Assembly: GCF_042445055.1 (NCBI RefSeq)
Contig: NZ_CP170339.1
Span: forward strand, 248,001 to 312,000
DNA: 64,000 bases
Direction: 5' to 3'
Origin: Falsihalocynthiibacter sp042445055
Lineage (GTDB): Bacteria > Pseudomonadota > Alphaproteobacteria > Rhodobacterales > Rhodobacteraceae
The translations under genes were made by a program, and so were the position numbers. Positions 6,880 to 15,170 of this stretch are shown piece by piece. Under the pieces are notes generated by a model. That model saw nothing but the letters and a program-made list of their open reading frames with translations. It had not been told where the DNA came from and searched no databases. Each line of letters starts with the position of its first letter. Position 1 is the stretch's first letter.

Positions 6880-8358
6880 TTAGCTTTTTGAAGGCTCTTC
6901 AACGATTTCGGCATCTTGAACAACGACTTCGAGCGGATCTAGTGCTTCTGGGTCGAGCGGTTCGCGGGATGATTTGGTGGGTTTCTTATCCACAATAAGC
7001 GATAGCATTGACGCCGCCTGTGTCGAGGCATTCTCTGGCTCGGCTGGCATCTTCCAGCTTAGCGTATCGATGCTGTGGCAGTTATCGCAGACAGGAACCC
7101 ACACGCCGTGAATCTGCCCACAACTATCGCAAACCCACTGCTCGCTTCGCGGAGCGGTAAGCGCCTTGGCGAGCCATGCGCGCACGGCCGTATCATCAGC
7201 ACCTTCGCCACGCTCAATTGCCGCCATGAGCGCAAGACTACGGGACGTAGGATGTGTTTCTGCCAGCGTGCCCATTTTGCGACGCGCTTCGGGGAAGTCC
7301 TCGTTGGCAATAAGAAGCTCGGAATGCAGCATAATGGTTTCGGGATGATCCTGACGAAGCGAAGTGAGCGCGCCAAAACGCGCCAGTCGCGCTTGCGCAT
7401 CCTCATCGGGCGCAATGCGAGCGAACGCTGCGGCCAAATCGGGATGGGGCTGCGCGTCCCATGCTTTCTTGATGATCCGTGCTGCGAGTTTTGGCTTGCC
7501 CTGATCGATATAGACATCCGCCGCCAAAACCGTCGCAGGGATAAGATCAGGCGATTGTTTCTGAGCGGCGATTGCGGCTTCGCGGGCTTCGATTGTAGAG
7601 TCTTCGTCCAGAAGGACGCTCACTTCGGAAAGCGCCAAAACAGCATCGCGACGTTTATAGACATCGCGCGGGATCGCTCCGTGCTTCACTTGTGATTTCA
7701 ACGTACGGCGCGCGCCTGACCAATCCTGCTTTTCGGTTTGAAGTTGAAGCAAGGTGTTTTGCACTTCGGCATGGCGCGGCTTAAGTGCGAACGCCCTCTC
7801 GGCAAGTGCCAGCGCCGTATCGGTGTCACCCTCGATAAGTTTCTGCTTCATGATACCGCGAATACCCACAAAGCGTGTCCGATCATCGGCGAGCAGGCGT
7901 TTATACACCTCTTGCGCTTTCTTCGCGTCGCCCGAAATCTCGGCCGCTTGGGCGGTGAGCAGATTGGTGAGCTCGGGACGGTTTAGATATTTCTCGGCCT
8001 TCGCTGCCTTGGCCAGCGCAACGCGTCCCTCGCCAGACGAGACAGCCATCATACCCTGCGCCATGGCCTCATAGCCTTTGCGCTCGCGGTTACGGTCGAA
8101 ATACCGCGAAAGGGCCGTTTCATCACCACTCAGGAAATGAATAACGGCCATGATGAGCCCCAAAATCTTGATCGCAACCCAGACGACAAGCACCAAAACA
8201 ACGACTGCAATCGCGGCCTGTAGTGGCTGAAGCGTGAATTCAGTTTGGGCGAAGGCAATTCGTATACCCTCCCCTGATTCCGCCAACATTCCGGCTCCCA
8301 AGGCGACCGCCGCGATCAGCACCACAAAGGATAGAATTTTAACCAGTGACCAAATCAT
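6880..8358 (-). CDS. hemY: HemY-family membrane TPR protein with C-terminal zinc ribbon
   Basis: A 492-residue protein. Two N-terminal membrane helices (about 1-26 and 40-65) are followed by the HemY_N region (SGDETALSRYFDRNR) and repeated helix pairs of TPR type up to about residue 390. The C-terminal part carries CDSC and CDNC pairs 15 residues apart, a rubredoxin/zinc-ribbon-like element resembling the end of LapB (YciM). The protein is traditionally named HemY because it sits with hemD; it is not the protoporphyrinogen oxidase of the same name. ATG 8358 has GAGAGG upstream and lies 10 bp from the stop of the mitofilin gene, so the two are probably co-transcribed. Function in heme metabolism or envelope assembly is not settled. 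Confidence 0.88.
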   Translation of the reverse strand: MIWSLVKILSFVVLIAAVALGAGMLAESGEGIRIAFAQTEFTLQPLQAAIAVVVLVLVVWVAIKILGLIMAVIHFLSGDETALSRYFDRNRERKGYEAMAQGMMAVSSGEGRVALAKAAKAEKYLNRPELTNLLTAQAAEISGDAKKAQEVYKRLLADDRTRFVGIRGIMKQKLIEGDTDTALALAERAFALKPRHAEVQNTLLQLQTEKQDWSGARRTLKSQVKHGAIPRDVYKRRDAVLALSEVSVLLDEDSTIEAREAAIAAQKQSPDLIPATVLAADVYIDQGKPKLAARIIKKAWDAQPHPDLAAAFARIAPDEDAQARLARFGALTSLRQDHPETIMLHSELLIANEDFPEARRKMGTLAETHPTSRSLALMAAIERGEGADDTAVRAWLAKALTAPRSEQWVCDSCGQIHGVWVPVCDNCHSIDTLSWKMPAEPENASTQAASMLSLIVDKKPTKSSREPLDPEALDPLEVVVQDAEIVEEPSKS

Positions 8359-8368
8359 AGGGCCTCTC

Positions 8369-9571
8369 TCAATTTCCTGTGGCGGAAGTTTCAAATGCCG
8401 TCAGAGCGGCCTTTATCTTAAGCCGAAATTCAGCGGCATTTATCCAGTCTTGCATCGCGCTTTGCCCTTCTGGAGGGAGCGCGGACAATTCTTGGAGGGC
8501 TGTGGTCAGATCGCCATTTCCTGTCGCGGCTTCTGCACGAGAAAGGATTGCGTCTGGGTCATTCCCTTCGCGTGGCGTCAAGGAGCGTGCGTTTGTCTGG
8601 CTCCGCAAAAAGGATCCCATGCGCTCTAATGCGCTTTCGTCGGGTGCATCCGCTGCGGAAACCGCAAGCGCCGCACGGGCCGCCTCTGGGAAAGAGCTGC
8701 GCAGTTCAGCCAAGGTAACAACACCCGTGTTAGACGCCGTCAATAGATCGGCTGGGGGCTCGCTTCCAAGCGCCTCGGACAGATCAAGAAGCGGCTGTCC
8801 GAACGCGCCACCGCTTGCCATTGCCGCATCAATTCGTGTGAGCGCCGCACGGGCAATCGCGGCATTCGCGGCCGCTTCTGCTCCGGCCTGAAGCTCCTCT
8901 GCCTGCGCTTTTGCGGCGGCGATTTGGTCTTGGGCATCCTTCGCAACCGCTTCGATGTCGGTTCTTTGCGCCTCCAGCGTTTCGCGCATTGCGGTCAATT
9001 CACGCTCATATGCCTCGGCGGCCCCACTTGAAGCCTCATTCGATTGGATCGGGCGTTTCTCGAGATCGCTTAGACGCGTCGCCAACGCATCAAGGGTCGT
9101 TTGGAAATCAGTCACGAGCGCTTCAACATCTACGGCGTTTTCGTCGTCGACAGTCGCGGCGGCGATCTTGTCGTCGATGGATTCCGTAAGCGTCGTCAAT
9201 TCACTCTTGGAGGCAAGCGGAGCAATGCGCGCGTCAATCTGCTCTCGCAATGTCGCGATCTCTTGGGATTGCTCTGTCAATGCCGCTTCAAGGTCTTGTG
9301 TGTCCTGCAAAGGAACCAACTGCGCCACGCCAAAGCCTAGCGCCGCAGCGATGGCCCCACCAGCAACAGCCGGAAACCATGAGTTCCCTTTTGCGGGCTC
9401 AACAGGAGTTTCTTGCTGTTCCGGCTCTTGAGTTTCTTCGACTACCTCGGTCGCCTCTTCAGCTTCGGGAGCTTCATCAGTGGTTTCAACCGCCTCAGTT
9501 GTCTCCTCAACTTTGGTTTCGGAGTCTACTTCGGTCTCTGACTGTGTCTCAGGAGAGGTTTTCTTAGTCAC
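8369..9571 (-). CDS. Alphaproteobacterial mitofilin (Mic60) homologue
   Basis: Four hundred residues. A very acidic, Glu/Thr-rich N-terminal tail (1-60) faces the cytoplasm, one membrane helix follows (about 67-88, SWFPAVAGGAIAAALGFGVA), then a long coiled coil (about 95-250, with Gln, Glu and Ala heptads) and a compact helical C-terminal domain (about 250-400). This architecture and the position between hemD and hemY match the bacterial Mic60/mitofilin family (COG4223), known from work on Rhodobacter and relatives to shape intracytoplasmic membranes and contact the outer membrane. The start is GTG at 9571 with AAAGGA seven bases upstream. The C-terminal mitofilin signature was judged by layout and context, not by alignment. 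Confidence 0.85.
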   Translation of the reverse strand: MTKKTSPETQSETEVDSETKVEETTEAVETTDEAPEAEEATEVVEETQEPEQQETPVEPAKGNSWFPAVAGGAIAAALGFGVAQLVPLQDTQDLEAALTEQSQEIATLREQIDARIAPLASKSELTTLTESIDDKIAAATVDDENAVDVEALVTDFQTTLDALATRLSDLEKRPIQSNEASSGAAEAYERELTAMRETLEAQRTDIEAVAKDAQDQIAAAKAQAEELQAGAEAAANAAIARAALTRIDAAMASGGAFGQPLLDLSEALGSEPPADLLTASNTGVVTLAELRSSFPEAARAALAVSAADAPDESALERMGSFLRSQTNARSLTPREGNDPDAILSRAEAATGNGDLTTALQELSALPPEGQSAMQDWINAAEFRLKIKAALTAFETSATGN

Positions 9572-9657
9572 GAAAGGTCCTTTTTCTGCGCCAAATCAAC
9601 ACTAATACTATGGCGCTCATAAATAATATTTAGGCTTACCTTCAGCTCCAACAAGGT

Positions 9658-10356
9658 TCAATCCTTGAAAAAACCCTGAACAATTTGAAGCATCTTATCG
9701 CCACTAGGTTCAGAACATACCACTATATTAGCGCTCAACTGCTTCGGGATGCAATGCGCGACATCTTGGCTCAGTGCGATGATCTTTGCATGCTTATTTT
9801 CGCGTAAATCCAACCCAAGGCGCGTGCATTCTTCAACGAACAAAGTCGCAGAACGAGGAGAAAATAGAGGGATCAGCACATCCTGATCGCGGCGCAGAAC
9901 TTCGAACGCTTCTTGGGTTAGTGGCGTAGCAACTTGCCGATATACGATCTGCTCGTCACATCGAATGCCCGCATCGCTCAGGCGTTTGGCAATCTCGCCG
10001 CGCGCATACTCACCGCGCATATGCAAAAGGTCATTTTCAGGCGGGTTAGAGACGAGCCAAGCCACCAAGCGCTCTGCATCCAACGCGGTGTGGCGCACCT
10101 CGTAACCTTGCTCAATCGCCCGTTCTGCTGTCCGCGCTCCGACGCAATAGGCGACACGACCCACGCCCTCGCTCACAACCCCATTTCTGGAGGTTAACAC
10201 CGCTGCCTCAAACTCTTGCGGAGCGCTAAGTGTTTCAATTCGCATCAAGGGTGCCAATATAAACTGCGCATCGGTTGGCATCTTTAATCGCTTAACAAAA
10301 TCCTCCGCCGCACCTAAAGGCCGCGTAAGCAACAGTATCGGGGCTTGGCTGGACAT
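9658..10356 (-). CDS. hemD: Uroporphyrinogen-III synthase
   Basis: Cyclises hydroxymethylbilane to uroporphyrinogen III with inversion of ring D, in the tetrapyrrole pathway. The 232 residues show the two-lobed family pattern: the first lobe starts LLLTRPLGAAEDF and includes AAVLTSRNGV; the second includes GEYARGEIAKRL, YRQVATP and FSPRSATLF, with ALSQDVA near the end. The family is poorly conserved, but these blocks and the neighbours (mitofilin, HemY) agree. hemC is not in the window. The gene is divergent from tsaD across 62 bp. The downstream genes follow after 86 bp, possibly in one operon. Confidence 0.92.
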   Translation of the reverse strand: MSSQAPILLLTRPLGAAEDFVKRLKMPTDAQFILAPLMRIETLSAPQEFEAAVLTSRNGVVSEGVGRVAYCVGARTAERAIEQGYEVRHTALDAERLVAWLVSNPPENDLLHMRGEYARGEIAKRLSDAGIRCDEQIVYRQVATPLTQEAFEVLRRDQDVLIPLFSPRSATLFVEECTRLGLDLRENKHAKIIALSQDVAHCIPKQLSANIVVCSEPSGDKMLQIVQGFFKD

Positions 10357-10418
10357 TGGGAAACTACCGATTGTTTAGCGTGAACGAGAATGTTACCTGC
10401 CAATAGAAAGGATCGCGA

Positions 10419-11516
10419 ATGCCAAGGCAACTCACTGTTCTCGGAATTGAAAGTAGCTGCGACGACACCGCAGCGGCAATCGTGCGCCATACCGAAGGCT
10501 CCGAGCCCGAGATACTGGCGCAAGTCGTGGTCGGACAAGCTGAACTGCACAAGGATTTCGGCGGCGTCGTTCCCGAAATTGCCGCGCGCGCACATGCCGA
10601 GAAGCTGGATTACTGCGTCGCGGACGTTATGGCCGCGGCCGACCTTTCGTTTTCTGAACTGGATGCGATTGCCGTCACATCCGGACCGGGGCTGATTGGC
10701 GGGGTAATCTCTGGCGTTATGTGCGCCAAGGGTATTGCCGCCGCGACAGGGACGCCGCTTATCGGGGTCAATCATTTGGCGGGGCACGCGCTGACTCCTC
10801 GGCTTACGGATTCAGTTCCGTTTCCTTATTTGATGCTTCTGGTGTCTGGTGGGCATTGCCAGTTCCTGATTGTCCGTGGCGTCGATGACTTCACACGGCT
10901 CGGCGGGACGATTGATGATGCGCCTGGCGAGGCCTTCGATAAAATCGCCAGACTGCTCGCACTGCCCCAACCAGGTGGGCCGAATGTGGAGCAAGCGGCC
11001 CTTAACGGCGATCCCGCTCGGTTCCGCTTCCCTCGACCACTCCTTGATCGGGCGGGGTGCGATATGTCGTTTTCTGGCCTCAAGACTGCGGTGCTTCGAG
11101 CGCGGGATTCTGTGGTTGCTGCCAAAGGTGGACTAACCAAACAGGATCAGGCCGACCTCAGCGCAGGGTTTCAGCAATCCGTGACCGCTGTGCTTAATGA
11201 AAAATCACGGCGCGCGCTGACAGTTTACCTTGCCGAAAATCCGCCCGTGCCGACCTTTGCCGTTGCGGGCGGGGTTTCCGCAAATATGGACATTCGCAGC
11301 GCGTTAGAGACTGTTGCTGCCGAGAACAACACTCGTTTTCTAGCACCGCCGCTTGCGCTCTGTACGGATAATGCCGCGATGATCGCTTGGGCGGGGCTTG
11401 AGCGTTTTCGCGCTGGGCACCAAGACGACATGACCTTGTCCGCCCGTCCCAGATGGCCCCTCGACACGGCTAGCAAATCTATGCTTGGCTCTGGAAAGAA
11501 GGGAGCAAAAGCATGA
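10419..11516 (+). CDS. tsaD: tRNA N6-adenosine threonylcarbamoyltransferase TsaD
   Basis: Transfers the threonylcarbamoyl group to A37 of ANN-decoding tRNAs; it works with TsaB, TsaC and TsaE (tsaE is at 25808). The 365 residues begin with the conserved GIESSCDDTAAA and contain the iron-binding HLAGH motif (His119, His123), SGPGLIGG, LLVSGGHCQF and GGVSANMDIR. AAGGA precedes ATG 10419. The gene overlaps gpsA by 4 nt (ATGA) and leads a plus-strand operon tsaD-gpsA-yciI-EVE. Confidence 0.97.
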   Translation: MPRQLTVLGIESSCDDTAAAIVRHTEGSEPEILAQVVVGQAELHKDFGGVVPEIAARAHAEKLDYCVADVMAAADLSFSELDAIAVTSGPGLIGGVISGVMCAKGIAAATGTPLIGVNHLAGHALTPRLTDSVPFPYLMLLVSGGHCQFLIVRGVDDFTRLGGTIDDAPGEAFDKIARLLALPQPGGPNVEQAALNGDPARFRFPRPLLDRAGCDMSFSGLKTAVLRARDSVVAAKGGLTKQDQADLSAGFQQSVTAVLNEKSRRALTVYLAENPPVPTFAVAGGVSANMDIRSALETVAAENNTRFLAPPLALCTDNAAMIAWAGLERFRAGHQDDMTLSARPRWPLDTASKSMLGSGKKGAKA

Positions 11517-12475
11517 GCATATCCGTTCTTGGCGCTGGCGCATTCGGCACGGCCCTCGCAATAACGCTCGCGAACGCGCGGCCAGACATCACCCTCTGGG
11601 CGCGGGATGACTCTGCGGTGGAGAGTATGTGTACAGAGCGGGTGAACGCCTTGCGTCTACCGGATGCACACTTGCCCGAAGCGTTAGGCATTACTTCGGA
11701 CCTGACCAAAGCCTGCCAAGCGGAAATCATCCTGCTGGTCATTCCCACCCAAAGGCTTGCCGCGTTTCTAGAGACTAACGCGGCACTATTCGCGGGTAAG
11801 ATTCTCGTTGCGTGCTGTAAGGGCGTAGATCTTGCGACTGGTCTGGGGCCGACTGCGACGATCAAATCAAAAGTGCCTTCGGCCACGGCGTGCGTCTTGA
11901 CTGGGCCAAGTTTTGCCGTGGACATCGCGGCGGGGCTTCCAACCGCGCTGACGCTTGCGGGGCCGAGCGAGTCCCTCAAGGACATACAATCCGAACTTTC
12001 GACACCTGCACTCAGGTTATATCGAACGTCCGATGTTACGGGGGCCGAACTTGGCGGCGCGCTCAAGAACGTCATCGCAATCGCCTGCGGCGCCGCCATT
12101 GGCGCGGGGTATGGCGAGAGTGCGCGTGCGGCGGTCATGACGCGCGGTTATGCCGAAATTCAACGCCTCGCGATTGCCCTTGGCGCCGAACCCAAAACGC
12201 TCGCTGGCTTGTCGGGATTTGGTGATTTGACGCTTACCTGCACATCACAACGCAGCCGGAATTACAGTTTTGGATATGCCATCGGTGCGCAAACCAGTTT
12301 TGACCCCAATCAAACGGTCGAAGGCGCGAAAACCGCAGAAGCTGTCTCTAACCTTGCTCAAAAGCACGGAATAGACATGCCAATCACGCGCGTCGTTGCA
12401 GCAATTCTGGCCAATAAACTGAATATCAAAGACGCGATGGAAGCACTCCTCGCACGTCCCCTGAAGGAGGAATAA
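11513..12475 (+). CDS. gpsA: NAD(P)-dependent glycerol-3-phosphate dehydrogenase
   Basis: Reduces dihydroxyacetone phosphate to sn-glycerol 3-phosphate for phospholipid synthesis. The 320-residue protein has the N-terminal dinucleotide motif GAGAFG (7-12), the substrate block TGPSFAVDIAAGLPTA and the catalytic-domain block ALKNVIAIACGAAIGAGYG, followed by LSGFGDLTLTCTSQRSRN. The start overlaps the tsaD stop as ATGA, implying coupled translation. Confidence 0.97.
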   Translation: MSISVLGAGAFGTALAITLANARPDITLWARDDSAVESMCTERVNALRLPDAHLPEALGITSDLTKACQAEIILLVIPTQRLAAFLETNAALFAGKILVACCKGVDLATGLGPTATIKSKVPSATACVLTGPSFAVDIAAGLPTALTLAGPSESLKDIQSELSTPALRLYRTSDVTGAELGGALKNVIAIACGAAIGAGYGESARAAVMTRGYAEIQRLAIALGAEPKTLAGLSGFGDLTLTCTSQRSRNYSFGYAIGAQTSFDPNQTVEGAKTAEAVSNLAQKHGIDMPITRVVAAILANKLNIKDAMEALLARPLKEE

Positions 12476-12745
12476 ATGTTCGTAGCCCTAATCGCCAAAG
12501 ACAAACCCGGTGCTCTTGAAGTGCGCAAAGCAAACCGTGACGCGCATGTTGCGTACCTGAAGGCCACAGGCGTCGCCCAAGCGGGGCCGTTTCTGGATGA
12601 AAACGGTGATATGTGCGGATCGCTCGTTATTTTGAACGTCACAACCATTGCCGAAGCGCAAGAGTGGGCCGATAATGATCCCTACGCCAAGGCGGGTTTG
12701 TTTGAATCCGTCGATCTGCAACTTTGGAATCGGGTGATCGGATAA
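12476..12745 (+). CDS. YciI-like (YCII) family protein
   Basis: Eighty-nine residues of the YciI/ferredoxin-like dimeric fold: FVALIAKDKPGALEVR, then HVAYLK, a glycine-aspartate turn (DENGDMCGSLVI) and the closing EAQEWADNDPYAKAGLFESVDL, which is the family signature. The biochemical role of most members is unknown; some are dehydrochlorinase-like or accessory subunits. Its ATG directly follows the gpsA stop codon, with AAGGAGG eight bases upstream inside gpsA, and its own stop overlaps the EVE gene by one base. Confidence 0.88.
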   Translation: MFVALIAKDKPGALEVRKANRDAHVAYLKATGVAQAGPFLDENGDMCGSLVILNVTTIAEAQEWADNDPYAKAGLFESVDLQLWNRVIG

Positions 12746-13164
12746 TGGCCTTTTGGTTGTTCAAATCAGAACCAAGCACTTGGAGCTGGGATGATCAGGT
12801 CGCCAAAGGGGACGTAGGCGAAGAATGGGACGGTGTGCGGAACTATCAGGCGCGGAACAATATGCGCTTGATGGAGCTTGGCGATCTTGGATTTTTCTAT
12901 CACTCGCAGAAAGAGAAAGCCGTTGTTGGAATCGTCGAGGTCTGCAAAACTGTACACCCAGATAGCACCACCGACGATGAGCGCTGGGAATGCGTGGATA
13001 TTCGCGCCGTAAAACCAGTGCAAAATCCCGTCACTCTTGCGATGTGCAAAGAAGACCCGCGCCTTGAAAATATGGCGCTCGTGAACAATACGCGGCTCTC
13101 GGTTCAGCCCGTAACGCCCGAAGAATGGGATATTGTCTGCGAGTTGGCTGGAGTGAAATTGTAA
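12745..13164 (+). CDS. EVE domain protein (THYN1-like)
   Basis: One hundred and thirty-nine residues covering one EVE domain, a PUA-like fold thought to bind modified bases in RNA or DNA. Visible blocks are WLFKSEPSTWSWDDQ, WDGVRNYQARNN, GDLGFFYHSQKEKAVVGIVEV and the C-terminal NTRLSVQPVT. ATG 12745 shares its A with the stop codon of the YciI gene (TAATG). Its place behind tsaD, a tRNA-modification gene, suits a nucleic-acid role, but the ligand is unknown. Confidence 0.92.
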   Translation: MAFWLFKSEPSTWSWDDQVAKGDVGEEWDGVRNYQARNNMRLMELGDLGFFYHSQKEKAVVGIVEVCKTVHPDSTTDDERWECVDIRAVKPVQNPVTLAMCKEDPRLENMALVNNTRLSVQPVTPEEWDIVCELAGVKL

Positions 13165-13165
13165 C

Positions 13166-13197
13166 CCCCGACAGATTTCAATTGCAATACGTCGGGG
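13166..13197 (+). promoter_or_regulatory. Hairpin between EVE gene and speA
   Basis: CCCCGAC (13166-13172) and GTCGGGG (13191-13197) form a perfect 7-bp stem around 18 nt that themselves contain ATTGCAAT. There is no T-tract, so it is either a weak terminator or part of the speA leader. Confidence 0.45.
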
Positions 13198-13247
13198 AAA
13201 GCGTATTGAGCGAAAAACTTTTCATGTGACCGTCAATATTATTGTGA

Positions 13248-15149
13248 ATGGACGCTGCCGTGACTGATACTTCGACACCTGCGAACTCTGTATATGCCAT
13301 CGACAGATGGGGCATGGACCTTGTGTCCGTGATGGAGAATGGCGATCTTGGCCTCAAGAATCCGCTGAATCCTGATGCGCCTGCGGTGAGCCTTCCGTCT
13401 ATTCTTCATGATCTTGAGGAACGGGGCATCCATGCGCCGCTTGTATTACGTGTAAGCTCCTTTCTGGAAAGCAGCATTCGCACAATCAACGAGAGCTTCG
13501 CGAAGGCGATCAAACGTGTCGGCTATCAAAACGATTATCGCGCGGTATTTCCGATCAAGGTGAACCAACAAGCGCAGGTCATCGACCGCATCGTTGAGTT
13601 TGGTAAACCCTATTCTTATGGGCTCGAAGCGGGGTCCAAGCCAGAGCTTGTCATTGCCCTCGCACAGCCCTTGGCGCGTGATGCGCTTATCGTGTGTAAT
13701 GGCGTTAAAGATGCCGAGTTTATCCGCTTGGCGATCCTTTCTCGCAAGCTTGGGTTCAACACGGTTATTGTTCTGGAGAGCCCCAAGGAACTCGACACTG
13801 TTCTTGCGGTTTATGAAGAATTGGGCGAGGAGCCGCGCCTTGGCGTTCGCGTAAAACTCACCAATCGCATAAGCGGAAACTGGGCCGAAAGTTCGGGCGA
13901 CCGTTCGACATTCGGGATGCATACCAACCAGCTTGTTGACGTTGTTGACCGTTTGAAAGCGGCGGGTCTGTTGCATTGCCTGAAATTCCAACATTCCCAC
14001 CTCGGAAGCCAGATCCCCGATGTGAACGATGTACGCCGCGCCGTTGGTGAAGCCTGTCGCTATTTTGTTGAACTCACACGCGAAGGCGCGCCGCTTTCCC
14101 ATCTTGATCTGGGGGGTGGCCTTGGTGTCGATTACACCGGCGAGAAAACGACAAGCGAAAACTCGATCAACTATTCCGTCGATGAATACAGCGCAAATGT
14201 GGTTGAGACCGTCGCCTACGCAATGGACGAGGCCGAAATCCCCCATCCGATCATCGTAACCGAGAGCGGGCGCGCCGTTGTTGCGACCTCTTCGATGTTG
14301 GTGTTCAACGTCCTAGAAGCGACGCTCTATGACTCCAACAAAGAGACACCGCCCGCCGAAGACGACCACCACTTTGTGTCCGATCTTGCGGCGATCTCGG
14401 GGTACTTGGGGCCACAGCGCCTTCAGGAATGTATCAACGATGCCGATTTCTATCGTGCGGAGCTGCGTGCGCTTTTCCGTCGTGGATATATAGACCTTCG
14501 CCAAATGGCGCGGGCCGAGCGGATATACCTCTACCTGATGTCCAAGATCAAAGAGATCGCTCCAGAGGTCGGCACCGCGCCGGATGTGGACGCGCATCTT
14601 GAGCAACTTGCAGACATCTACCACTGTAATTTCTCGCTGTTTCAATCTCTTCCTGATGTTTGGGCGATTGATCAGATCCATCCGATGGTTCCGCTTCAGA
14701 TGCTCAATACGGCACCTGACCGCCGCGCGGTGCTTTCGGATATTACCTGTGACTCGGACGGCAAGATCGACAAGTTCATCCTTGCCGATGGCATTTCGCC
14801 ATCCCTGCCCGTCCATTCGCTAGACACCGAAAAGAACTACTATATCGGCGCGTTCTTTGTCGGGGCGTATCAAGAAACGCTTGGTGATCTGCATAACCTG
14901 TTCGGCGATACCAACGTCGCGACAATCGACCTGCGCGATGACGGGAGCTTTGATCTTGTGCATGAACAAGAGGGCGACACTATCGCCGAGGTTCTTTCAT
15001 ATGTCGAATATGATCCGCGTGATTGTGTTGACGCATTCCGCGCACGGATCGACAAGGAAATCTCGGAAAAACGTCTAAACGCTCGGGACCGAAAAACGCT
15101 TATGGCGGCTTACCGCGATAGCATTAACGGTTATACTTACTACGAATAA
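13248..15149 (+). CDS. speA: Biosynthetic arginine decarboxylase
   Basis: PLP enzyme converting L-arginine to agmatine, first step of putrescine and spermidine synthesis. The 633 residues match the SpeA family length. The PLP lysine is K104 in VFPIKVNQQ; further blocks are GLEAGSKPEL, the HSHLGSQI motif, the phosphate-binding DLGGGLGVDY and VTESGRA. No good Shine-Dalgarno is visible before ATG 13248; a GTG four codons later (13260) is an alternative. It leads a four-gene operon: the next gene starts after 21 bp, and the last member, speB, completes conversion of agmatine to putrescine. Confidence 0.96.
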   Translation: MDAAVTDTSTPANSVYAIDRWGMDLVSVMENGDLGLKNPLNPDAPAVSLPSILHDLEERGIHAPLVLRVSSFLESSIRTINESFAKAIKRVGYQNDYRAVFPIKVNQQAQVIDRIVEFGKPYSYGLEAGSKPELVIALAQPLARDALIVCNGVKDAEFIRLAILSRKLGFNTVIVLESPKELDTVLAVYEELGEEPRLGVRVKLTNRISGNWAESSGDRSTFGMHTNQLVDVVDRLKAAGLLHCLKFQHSHLGSQIPDVNDVRRAVGEACRYFVELTREGAPLSHLDLGGGLGVDYTGEKTTSENSINYSVDEYSANVVETVAYAMDEAEIPHPIIVTESGRAVVATSSMLVFNVLEATLYDSNKETPPAEDDHHFVSDLAAISGYLGPQRLQECINDADFYRAELRALFRRGYIDLRQMARAERIYLYLMSKIKEIAPEVGTAPDVDAHLEQLADIYHCNFSLFQSLPDVWAIDQIHPMVPLQMLNTAPDRRAVLSDITCDSDGKIDKFILADGISPSLPVHSLDTEKNYYIGAFFVGAYQETLGDLHNLFGDTNVATIDLRDDGSFDLVHEQEGDTIAEVLSYVEYDPRDCVDAFRARIDKEISEKRLNARDRKTLMAAYRDSINGYTYYE

Positions 15150-15170
15150 TCACTCTATCAGGAGGGAAAG

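Noticed and set aside
13446..14246. 266-codon minus-strand frame
   Set aside because: Antisense of speA, which has intact conserved residues; the composition reflects codon-position shadowing.
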